The notes under the pieces are model-generated. The model ran no database searches. It was not told where the DNA came from and saw only the letters and a program-made list of their open reading frames with translations. This document shows, piece by piece, positions 44,556 through 52,035 of a DNA stretch of 64,000 nucleotides. Numbering within the stretch: position 1 is the stretch's first letter; the number at the start of each line of letters is the position of its first letter. Source of the stretch: DATFVJ01 sp963712955 (GTDB taxonomy: Bacteria > Actinomycetota > Actinomycetes > Streptosporangiales > Streptosporangiaceae). Where the stretch lies: assembly GCA_963712955.1 (NCBI GenBank), contig CAVQKF010000010.1, forward strand, positions 1 to 64,000. Direction: 5' to 3'. The position numbers and the translations under genes were made by a program.

Positions 44556-45299
44556 ATGCAATGCGTAATCCTGGCCGGCGGCCTCGGTACCCGGATGTGG
44601 CCTGAGACCAAGACCATCCCGAAGCACCTGCTGCCCATCGCTGGGACACCATTCGCGACATGGCAACTGTCGTGGCTGGCACGGTCCGGGATAGACTCGG
44701 TCGTCTACTGCGTGGGACACCTGGGTCAGCTGATCCGCGAACACGCCGGCGACGGCGCCTCGTGGGGCTTGTCGGTTCGCTACGTCGACGAGGGCGACCT
44801 CCTCCGGGGCACCGCGGGTGCGCTACGACTCGCCTACGACGAGGGTGCGCTGGACGAGGACTTCCTTGTTCTCTACGGCGACTCCTGGCTGCAGATCGAT
44901 CCTGCCCTAGTGCTGCGGGCGGCACGCGAGCGCCGCGAGCCCGGGCTGATGACTGTCTTCCGTAACGATGGGCGCTGGGACGCCAGCAACGTGGTGCTCA
45001 AAGACACGCGCATTTCCCGCTACGCAAAGGGATTGGCCGCTCCCCCGCCCGAGATGCGCTGGATCGACTATGGGCTGCTTGCATTCCGTCGTGGGGTCAT
45101 CGGCGAGCGAGTCCCGGCCAACAGGTCGGCGGACCTCGCCCCTCTCTGCGCCGGGCTGGCCGACGAGGGCCTGCTCGCGGGATTCGAGGTCGGCCGGCGC
45201 TTCTACGAGATCGGCTCCGTGGCGGGGCGCGACGAGCTTGACGCTCTTTTCACTACCCGACAGGCGCCGTTGACGGCTCGGCCGACACCCGAAAGCTGA
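44556..45299 (+). CDS. hddC: Sugar-1-phosphate nucleotidyltransferase
   Basis: A 247-residue nucleotidyltransferase of the RmlA/HddC type. The NTP-binding start is QCVILAGGLGTRMWPETKTI then PKHLLPIAGTPF (GxGTR...PK). The metal Asp lies in FLVLYGDSWLQIDPAL. Further features are LMTVFRNDGRWDASNVVL and IDYGLLAFRRGV. It would activate heptose 1-phosphate to NDP-heptose (GDP in the actinobacterial and S-layer pathways that use this gene set). It starts 9 bases after the kinase gene and is the last gene of the operon. Confidence 0.83.
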   Translation: MQCVILAGGLGTRMWPETKTIPKHLLPIAGTPFATWQLSWLARSGIDSVVYCVGHLGQLIREHAGDGASWGLSVRYVDEGDLLRGTAGALRLAYDEGALDEDFLVLYGDSWLQIDPALVLRAARERREPGLMTVFRNDGRWDASNVVLKDTRISRYAKGLAAPPPEMRWIDYGLLAFRRGVIGERVPANRSADLAPLCAGLADEGLLAGFEVGRRFYEIGSVAGRDELDALFTTRQAPLTARPTPES

Positions 45300-45762
45300 A
45301 GTCGGTCGACCGGGGTTCCGCTCGTTTTGGACACGCGCAGCGTGCGGGATTGGTATCCGTGCCACCTTTCGGCCCGTGCCGGAGAAGCGGACTCACGAGT
45401 ACGTCCGCTACGGCACCACCACACTGTGCGCCGCGCTCAACACCGCCACCGGGCTGGTGATCAGCGCGCAAGGGCCAGTTGCTGGGCGGTCTTGGGCCGC
45501 CGCGCCCACCGCCGCAGGTTTCTGTCTCCTGATCCGCCACGGTCCGCTAGGCCTTGGGCCGTCCTGTTCTCGCCATGCCAGCAACGCTGGTGACATTCCC
45601 GGTCACGTGCAGCCATGACATGGCATCCATGGGCAAGTCTTGACTGAATTATTTAGCGAACCTGCAACTCAGGACACGAGCAAACGACAGGTCGGCCGAT
45701 CTCAGGGTAGGACGTAAGGACTTGGAGCATGCGGACGGACACCAGAGGCAGACGAGACGGCC
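45300..45762. other. Intergenic stretch with an IS630 fragment
   Basis: About 460 bases after the heptose operon. It holds an IS630 transposase fragment (45370-45490, listed separately). The DNA around 45640-45700 is more AT-rich (TTGACTGAATTATTTAGC) and probably carries the promoter of the HAD phosphatase gene; a clear -10 hexamer is not visible. Confidence 0.45.
45370..45490 (+). pseudogene. IS630-family transposase, internal fragment
   Basis: The frame reads PEKRTHEYVRYGTTTLCAAL and NTATGLVISA, the conserved middle of IS630 transposases (PERRTHDYxRHGTTSLFAAL). Nothing upstream or downstream continues it. This is the part missing from the IS630 copy at 11.9-12.8 kb, although the two are not shown to come from the same element. 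Confidence 0.65.
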
Positions 45763-46473
45763 ATGCCAACTACCACGCTCGTCCTATGGGATATCGATCA
45801 CACCCTGATCGATATCGGCGATGTGGGTGGCGAGGTCTACGCCGCCGCGTTCGAGAAGGTCCTTGGCCGACGTCTCGAGCACATGGCCGAGATGTCCGGC
45901 CGCACGGAGCCCGTGATCTTCCGCGAGACGCTGGAGCTCCACTGGATGGACGACCCGGGCGACCTGTACGACCGGTTCGCCGAGGAACAGGCCCGCGTCT
46001 ACGCCGAACGAGCCGGCGAGCTACGCACCAGAGGCCGCGCGCTTCCCGGTGCAGCCGAGGCCCTCCGCGCCCTGTCCACCCGCAACGATGTGATCCAGTC
46101 CGTGCTAACCGGGAACACCCGCCCGTCGGCCCGCATCAAGCTCAAGGTGTTCCGCCTCGACCGTTACCTCGATTTCAGCATCGGCGCTTACGGTACTGAC
46201 GACGACGTAAGCGCCAACCTGGTCGAGATCGCACGTCACCGCACCGCGAGCGCGTACGGCGGGCAGTTCGACCGCGACTCCACCGTCCTGATCGGCAGCA
46301 CGCCGAACGACGTGAAGGCATCACGCGACGGCTCGGCGCGAGTCATTGCTGTGGCCACTGGTAGAGACACCATGGACGACCTCGCCGACGCCGGCGCAGA
46401 TACGGTACTTGCGGACCTCACGAACACCGATGCCGTCCTAGCAGCCATCCAAGGCGACCGACCACCGCGATAA
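45763..46473 (+). CDS. HAD-family hydrolase (phosphoglycolate phosphatase-like)
   Basis: A 236-residue HAD hydrolase with the cap typical of subfamily I. Motif I is LVLWDIDHTLIDIGDV (nucleophile Asp10 and acid Asp12), motif II the Thr in SVLTGNTRPSARIKL, and motif III/IV near FSIGAYGTDDD and VLIGSTPNDVKASR. Motif IV usually reads GDTxxD; here it is GSTPNDV, with Ser in place of the first Asp, which may lower Mg2+ binding. The substrate is probably a small phosphate ester. It is monocistronic. Confidence 0.8.
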   Translation: MPTTTLVLWDIDHTLIDIGDVGGEVYAAAFEKVLGRRLEHMAEMSGRTEPVIFRETLELHWMDDPGDLYDRFAEEQARVYAERAGELRTRGRALPGAAEALRALSTRNDVIQSVLTGNTRPSARIKLKVFRLDRYLDFSIGAYGTDDDVSANLVEIARHRTASAYGGQFDRDSTVLIGSTPNDVKASRDGSARVIAVATGRDTMDDLADAGADTVLADLTNTDAVLAAIQGDRPPR

Positions 46474-47043
46474 TGCCACCCATCCGAGCACTGGGATGGA
46501 AGCGGAAGACCGGTCAGCAAAGTCGCGGCGGTTGCCGGGCGTCGCTCGCCGGCCGACGAGAATCACGCCTCCGGTATACCGCACCCGCCGCCAGCCTTCC
46601 CGAAGACTAAGTGATCCTGGGAGCGGGATAGCCCGTGGTGGTGACCGGGACGAAGAGCGTGTACCCGATGACAGCCCAGCCGAATCAGCGCTGGTGATGG
46701 CAGCCGGCTCATCGACTTTCAAGGTGAAGGCCTGCCTGGCGGTGCCCGACGTGCTGGCCGCAGTCACGGTGATGGGGTGGTTGCCGCCTCTGCCCGTGGC
46801 CGGGGTCCCCGCGATGGCGGCTGTGCCATTCCCGTGGTCGGTGAAGTTCACGCCGTCGGGCAGCGACCCGGACTCGGTCACGGCGGGGACCGGATATCCG
46901 GTGGCCGCTCGGATCACCGGCCGTGATTCCGGTCAACGATCCAGAGGCCACGGGCGCCGGGTCGCTGGTCGAGCACGGCAGCGTGCTGAGCTTCCGGCAC
47001 ATGCTCATCCGCCAGGCCGTCCATCACGAGCCGCGGCCCGTGC
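46474..47043 (-). pseudogene. He_PIG/Ig-like repeat protein fragment
   Basis: The minus strand, from 46917 down to about 46560, encodes one near-complete putative Ig-like repeat: TGYPVPAVTESGSLPDGVNF then TDHGNGTAAIAGTPATGRGG and HPITVTAASTSGTARQAFTL. A second repeat (FVPVTTTGYPAPRIT) is in another frame and hits a stop. Such repeats occur in large secreted actinobacterial surface proteins. No signal peptide or other domain remains, so it is a relic. The rest of this 570-base region, on either side, shows nothing further. Confidence 0.55.
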
Positions 47044-47517
47044 CTAGCCCATGCCGGCCGTCCGCCTCGCTGGACGCCTGCCGACGTTGTCGGTTGCCTT
47101 TTCGCCAGGCAGCTTGACCAGGACGACCGGGCACGGCGCGGCTGCCGCGCAGCGCTGGCTCACGGCGCCGAGCATCAGTCCGGCGAACGGCGACCGGCCG
47201 CGGGTGCCGACCACCAGCAGATCGGCCTGCTCGGATGCGGCGATCAGGGACTCGGCCGGGTCCCCCTCGGCTACGACCGGGTGGAGCGGGACCTTGGGCG
47301 ACGGGGCGATCGTGGTGACCGTCTCGATGAGAAAATCCTTGGCCGCCTTCTCGAGTTCCTCGCGGTCGAAGGCCCCGGGAAAGGCGAGGAACGGCATCTG
47401 CCAGGAGAACACGGCCACCACAGCGCCGCGGCGGACCTCCGCTACGTCGAGCGCCCACTCGAGTGCGACCTGGCCGTGCGGCGAGCCGTCGACTCCGACC
47501 ACGATGCGATACGTCAT
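47044..47517 (-). CDS. Universal stress protein (UspA family)
   Basis: A 157-residue universal stress protein. It starts YRIVVGVDGSPHGQVALEWA and ends with the ATP-binding motif GxxG-x9-GS/T: VVGTRGRSPFAGLMLGAVSQ followed by CPVVLVKLPG. The domain is single and of normal length with a short extra tail. The start ATG overlaps the stop of the upstream MFS gene by four bases, so the two are cotranslated. A role in ATP-linked stress control of the transporter is an inference from the coupling. Confidence 0.87.
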   Translation of the reverse strand: MTYRIVVGVDGSPHGQVALEWALDVAEVRRGAVVAVFSWQMPFLAFPGAFDREELEKAAKDFLIETVTTIAPSPKVPLHPVVAEGDPAESLIAASEQADLLVVGTRGRSPFAGLMLGAVSQRCAAAAPCPVVLVKLPGEKATDNVGRRPARRTAGMG

Positions 47518-48940
47518 GCGTGCTCCAGTCTCAGCTCAGGGGCGTAGGCCTCTTCCTCCAGTTGTTCCAGGCTCTTGCCCTTCGGCTCGGGCAGCACAGC
47601 CATGGTCAGCAGCAGCCCGACGGCCGCCACCACGCCTGAGACGATCATCGCCCCGCGGAGGCCCATGGAGGCGGCGAGCATAGCGGGGAACAGGTAGGCG
47701 CCCGCGAACGCGCCCATCTTGCCTGCCGCCGCCGAGATGCCATGCCCGGTGGTGCGCACCTCCGTTGGGAAGATCTCCGCCGGGTAGATGAACGTCGTCG
47801 TATTAGGCCCGAACTCGGTGAAGAAATAGCTGACGCCGTACAGGATGACGAACGGCGCCGCACGCGCGGTGACGCCCGGGATCAGGCCGATGAGCAGGAA
47901 CGCCAGCGCCATCATGCCAAAGCCGAGGATCTGGATGCTCCTGCGCCCCGTCTTGTCAAGGAGCAGGATCGCGACGGCGTATCCCGGCAGGGCGAACACC
48001 ACGAAGATCGCCAGCTGGAGCAGCGTGTTCGCGAGCAGGCTGCCGTGCGGGTTGATCAGCTTGAGTATCTCCGGTGAGGAGATGGTGTTGCCGTAGTAGC
48101 AGAAGTCCAGCAGTAACCAGCAACCTGCGGTGCCGATGATCCACAGCAGCATGCGCCGGCTGCGGGCGATCACCTTGAAGCCATCGAGCACGCCCTGCGG
48201 CTGCCTTGCCTTCGACTCGGCGATCGGGCCCGCGACCGCCTTCGAGCCCGTCGCGGCGGCGATTGCCGCCTCCGCCTCGTCCGTCGCACCGCCGGCCATG
48301 GCGAAACGGGGCGTCTCGTGGATCTGCCGCCGCAGGTAGTACACGGCCAGCCCGGGGATGGCGCCAAGAGCGAGCAGGATGCGCCAGGCGGTGTCGTTCG
48401 AGATGCCGGAGGCGAGCAGGATCGAGGCCACGAGCGGTCCGACGACCAGGCCGGCCCCTGCATCGCGAACACCAGGCCGACCATCCGCCCCCGTGACCGC
48501 TTACCCGAGTACTCGCTCATGATCGTCGCTGATACCGGGTAGTCGCCGCCGATACCGATCCCCAGGATCGCGCGGCAGATGAGCAGGAAGGTGTAGCCCG
48601 GCGCGAAGGCGGACGCGAGCGCCCCGAAGGCGAGGATGAGGACCTCGTAGCCGTAGATGCGCTTGCGCCCGAGGATGTCGGCGACCCGGCCGAAGACCAG
48701 CGCGCCGACCGCGGAGGCGATGAGAGTGATGGAGTTGAGCAGCGAGACCTGGCTCGTGGACAGGTTCCACTCCGGCTTCAGCAGCGCGACCACAATGCCG
48801 ATCACGAACAGGTCATAGGCGTCGGTGAAGAAGCCCATGCCAGAGACGAACATGATCTTCCACTGGAACCGGGTCACCTTGGCGTCATCGAGCGCGGTGA
48901 GACCGCCAGGCGCCGGGTTGGGTGCAGCCAGTCCGCTCAT
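47514..48940 (-). pseudogene. MFS transporter (phosphate:H+ symporter-like), one frameshift
   Basis: A 12-helix major facilitator close to the phosphate:H+ symporter group. The opening KIMFVSGMGFFTDAYDLFVI is typical, as is FGRVADILGRKRIYGYEVLI and ILGIGIGGDYPVSATIMSEY. The second half has WLLLDFCYYGNTI and TTTFIYPAEIFPTEVRTTGH. The frame breaks in the C-run at 48455-48458 on the plus strand; one added base joins VFAMQG to AGLVVGPLVASILL and gives a protein of normal length. Stop and start overlap with the UspA gene downstream. The shift lies in a homopolymer and may be a sequencing error. Confidence 0.8.
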
Positions 48941-49024
48941 GACGTGAGGTTACGTAGCAGCACATGAAGTAGTTGGGGCCTAAAGGCCACTGCCAGGGAT
49001 ACGCCAGGTGAATTCTTTCCTTAG

Positions 49025-49651
49025 TTAGTCGATCTCGACGTCGAAGTCCCACGAGACGATGGGCCTGGCTGCCCCCGGTGCCCACCGGAGCTGGCCGTTG
49101 CCCGTTGGCAGCACGTCCTTCACGGTGAGTGTTACCGTCCGGCCAGGCGCGACGTCCGCAGGCGGGGGCCCGCCGCCGCGGACCGTTACGTGAGGATGGT
49201 GGAGATGGCCGAGCTCGTCGAGGATCGTGAACGCGGCAGGGCTGAGCGGGGCGAGCCCCGACGCTCGTGCGAAGGTGACAGTGAATGTGCACTGGCTGGT
49301 CGCAGGCACGGGGAACTGGCCCTCTTCAGGAACCGCGGGCCCCACGGCCGTCGCAAGGACCTGCCCATGGGCCAGGCGGACCGAGACCATGTCTCCTTCG
49401 ACGGCCAGCCACGGATGTGCGGCGCTCGCCCGGGCCACGCGGCCGACGGGGACCGTGGATTTCGGCAGCCAGCCCGGCAGACCCCCATACCTGGCCGACG
49501 ACCCGTTGGAGCGCGCCAGAAGCGCACCGGCCGAGGCGGCGAGGGCCACCGCAAGGCCGGCGACAGCGAGGCCGGCGACAACGATACGGCGGACCCGGCG
49601 GGAGCCGGGCCCGAAGACGCGGCCCCCGCGCCGAGAAGTTACCGTCCTCAC
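49025..49651 (-). CDS. Membrane-anchored hypothetical protein
   Basis: A 208-residue protein with an Arg-rich N-terminus followed by a membrane segment (IVVAGLAVAGLAVALAASAG, about residues 24-43) and an extracytoplasmic beta-rich domain. Segments such as SQCTFTVTFARASGLAPLSP and TVTLTVKDVLPTGNGQLRWA suggest an immunoglobulin-like or cupredoxin-like fold, but I recognise no family. Its start overlaps the stop of the upstream phosphoesterase gene by four bases, so the two are translationally coupled and probably act together outside the membrane. Confidence 0.65.
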   Translation of the reverse strand: MRTVTSRRGGRVFGPGSRRVRRIVVAGLAVAGLAVALAASAGALLARSNGSSARYGGLPGWLPKSTVPVGRVARASAAHPWLAVEGDMVSVRLAHGQVLATAVGPAVPEEGQFPVPATSQCTFTVTFARASGLAPLSPAAFTILDELGHLHHPHVTVRGGGPPPADVAPGRTVTLTVKDVLPTGNGQLRWAPGAARPIVSWDFDVEID

Positions 49652-51675
49652 CTGATGCCCGCTCCGCGGCGCCGGCGCCGGTGCAGGAGCGGGATTACGC
49701 CGGTGGCTATCAGCCCGGTCACCGGGAAGGCCAACAAAGCCGGTCCAGCCCCGCCGTGGCCGCCACCCTGGCCGCGCGGGTTATCGAACACGTCGGAGCC
49801 GAAGGGCGCGAGGCCGGGCTGGGCGGCGTAGCCCAGGTGACCCAGCCCGTCGAGGCCCGCAGCGGCGCGCCGCACGTTGAACAGGTCCTCCATCGTGCGC
49901 AGCCAGCTGTAGTGGTTGTAGTAGACGCTGCTTACAGTCCCAGGCGTTATATAGGGGCTGATGAGCACGCTACCGGTGTCCCCGCCGCCCGTGGTCGGGT
50001 CGGTCGCGTCAAAGAGGGGGTCGGTGGCGGGCGAACGCGCGCCGAGGGTTACCCCGCTCACCGGGCCCGTCGTCTGGGCCGGTTGGCCCGATGCGCCGAC
50101 GAGCGTGAACGACCCGGTGTCGGCGAGGCCACCGCCCTGGCTCGGGACGGTCGGCGTGTTCGGGGTGTTGGTCACCTGACCCACCAGCGCGCCGGACGGG
50201 ACGCCGCTGCCTGTAACCGAACGGCCCGTGTCGGTCGCAACGATCGCGTTGTCCGTGATCGTCGAGGTACCGGCCGCAGCCGTCGCCCCAGCGTCAGTGC
50301 GCGGGCCGGGGACGCCGGCGCCGCCGCCGAGGATGCAGGTGCCCACGGGCTGGGACGGGACCGTCTGGGCGACGCAGTCGCCCGGGCGGTCGACGTAGGC
50401 GTTGTCGCCGGGTCCGGGGTAGAGCTCGTTGCCGCTCGCGTCCTTGGCGAGCGGCGTGTTCGGCCCGGTGGGCTCGTAGTGGACGGGACGGCCAAACAGT
50501 GTCTCGGCGGCCGAGTCCGACGCGACCGACGTTGCCGCGTCTGGCGCGACGATCGTCGAGTTCGAGAAGCTGTTGCCGGTGTAGGTGAACGGCGGGAAGG
50601 CCTCGTCGAAGGTGATGTCGATGAGGCCCCCGTCCTTGAACGCGGGTGACTTCTCGATCTCGGGCACGACATGCTCGAGGAACAGGTCGGAGGCGTACAG
50701 ACCGCCCGTGTAGTTCACTGGCGGGTTCGGGGTGTTCGGGTCGGCGAAGCCGCCGGAAAGGTTGTTCCCGTGGCAGACGGCGTCATGGGCGTCGCTGCAG
50801 TTGTTCGGCGAGATCCAGCTGAACGCGGGGGTTGCCGCCTCGCTCTGCAGGTCGCGGTACAAACCGTTGCCTGGGTCGAAGAGGTTCGCGATGTGGGCGG
50901 AGTCGCAGTCGCCCGACTGCCGCAGCGAGTCGAACCACGGGAAGGGGAAGTGCTTCGGCACGTACTGGTCGGTCGCGTTGGCGCTGCCCGGGTTGGGCTG
51001 GGCCGTGCTGCCGGTCGGGCCAGGCGTGGCGTAGGGCGCGCCGCAGTACTGCGCGCCCGCGGAATGAGCTGAGCCGCTCGCGTCAATGTTGCCGAGGTCC
51101 TGTGCGTAGCCCTTCCAGCTCACCCTGGCCGCGTCGAGCTGGTTGAACAGCGTCGGGACGCTGGCCGGGTACACGCAGCCGTTGGACCCGGGCGCGGCGT
51201 TCGGACCCTTGGCGGAGACATACTGCCCGTAGTCCGGGTTCGTCAGGAGCGTGCGCGAGGTGTCGGTCGTGCCAGAGAACTGGTCGTAGTACGGGCAGTC
51301 CGCCTGTGTGTCGGGCTCGGTTGCCTGACCGCTCACCATCGAGATGTAGTTGTCAAGGCTGAAATGCCCGGTCCCGTAGTAGTTCTTCAGCAGGACGCCC
51401 TGGGCGGGCAGCGTCTTCCACAAGTAGGTGTTGTTGTTCAGGCCGGTGAAGGTCGCGTCGTAGGACTTGTTCTCGAGGATGATCAGCCAGACGTGCTTGA
51501 TCTTGCCTGGCTGGATCCCCAGGCCGTCCGCGCCACGTCCATCCGAGATCTGGTTTCCCGCGGGCGACGCGGCCGCCGCGGCGGCCGACAGAAGGAGCGC
51601 CGAGAACATCATGACCCCGACGCCCGCAGCGGTGATGGTCCTGCGGTGCCAAACCAATCCAAGCGAAGATCTCAT
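49648..51675 (-). CDS. Secreted phosphoesterase (phospholipase C/acid phosphatase family)
   Basis: A 675-residue extracytoplasmic phosphoesterase. An N-terminal signal sequence is visible (TITAAGVGVMMFSALLLSAA, cut near AAAAASPA). The catalytic start is KHVWLIILENKSYDATFTGL, then LLKNYYGTGHFSLDNYISMV, FDEAFPPFTYTG and NHYSWLRTMEDLFNV, the usual blocks of PF04185-type enzymes. A C-terminal hydrophobic helix (LLAFPVTGLIATGVIPLLH) with Arg-rich tail suggests a membrane anchor. The ATG at 51675 begins the signal peptide; longer upstream frames were rejected. A low-complexity insert lies around residues 430-560. Confidence 0.82.
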   Translation of the reverse strand: MRSSLGLVWHRRTITAAGVGVMMFSALLLSAAAAAASPAGNQISDGRGADGLGIQPGKIKHVWLIILENKSYDATFTGLNNNTYLWKTLPAQGVLLKNYYGTGHFSLDNYISMVSGQATEPDTQADCPYYDQFSGTTDTSRTLLTNPDYGQYVSAKGPNAAPGSNGCVYPASVPTLFNQLDAARVSWKGYAQDLGNIDASGSAHSAGAQYCGAPYATPGPTGSTAQPNPGSANATDQYVPKHFPFPWFDSLRQSGDCDSAHIANLFDPGNGLYRDLQSEAATPAFSWISPNNCSDAHDAVCHGNNLSGGFADPNTPNPPVNYTGGLYASDLFLEHVVPEIEKSPAFKDGGLIDITFDEAFPPFTYTGNSFSNSTIVAPDAATSVASDSAAETLFGRPVHYEPTGPNTPLAKDASGNELYPGPGDNAYVDRPGDCVAQTVPSQPVGTCILGGGAGVPGPRTDAGATAAAGTSTITDNAIVATDTGRSVTGSGVPSGALVGQVTNTPNTPTVPSQGGGLADTGSFTLVGASGQPAQTTGPVSGVTLGARSPATDPLFDATDPTTGGGDTGSVLISPYITPGTVSSVYYNHYSWLRTMEDLFNVRRAAAGLDGLGHLGYAAQPGLAPFGSDVFDNPRGQGGGHGGAGPALLAFPVTGLIATGVIPLLHRRRRRGAGIR

Positions 51676-52035
51676 GAGTGCTTCATAGCGCCTCCCGGTG
51701 AAATCGCGGCGAATACGAGTTCGCGCACGCGCGAACATCTCTGGGTTTCCATCCCACCTGGGTTTCCATCCCAGAGTTCGGGGGTGACCGGCAGTGGGGC
51801 CAGGCCTTGCGAGGCAAGATCGTCGCGGGCGGGGGACGACGTGGGCGGCCAGCTCAGGCCGGAGGGCCCATTGGCGAGGGCCCGCTATGACGAGATGATG
51901 GGGTGACGCGGCCGGCGCCCGGCCCGCCTGCGGGCCAGCTTCCCGAGTCGGCTGCCGCAGGATTGCGCACGCCTGCTTGCGGATTGTGCCGAACGTCACC
52001 ACCGGGCCGCTCGCAGCGCTTTCCAGCCGGTCGCC
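51676..52035. promoter_or_regulatory. Divergent promoter region, phosphoesterase / glgX
   Basis: A 360-base gap between two divergent genes, so it should carry both promoters. The tandem repeats at 51741-51773 are on the phosphoesterase side. On the glgX side I see no clear -35/-10 pair. No other gene is supported. Confidence 0.4.
51741..51773. repeat. Two tandem 16-bp repeats upstream of the phosphoesterase
   Basis: CTGGGTTTCCATCCCA occurs at 51741-51756 and 51758-51773, one base apart. Each copy is itself a short hairpin (CTGGG-N7-CCCAG-like). They lie 66 bases upstream of the phosphoesterase start codon, where a promoter or operator would be. A role as regulator-binding sites is inferred. 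Confidence 0.5.

Noticed and set aside
49285..50649. A 454-codon plus-strand frame
   Set aside because: Antisense to the phosphoesterase and its partner; low-complexity and without a domain.
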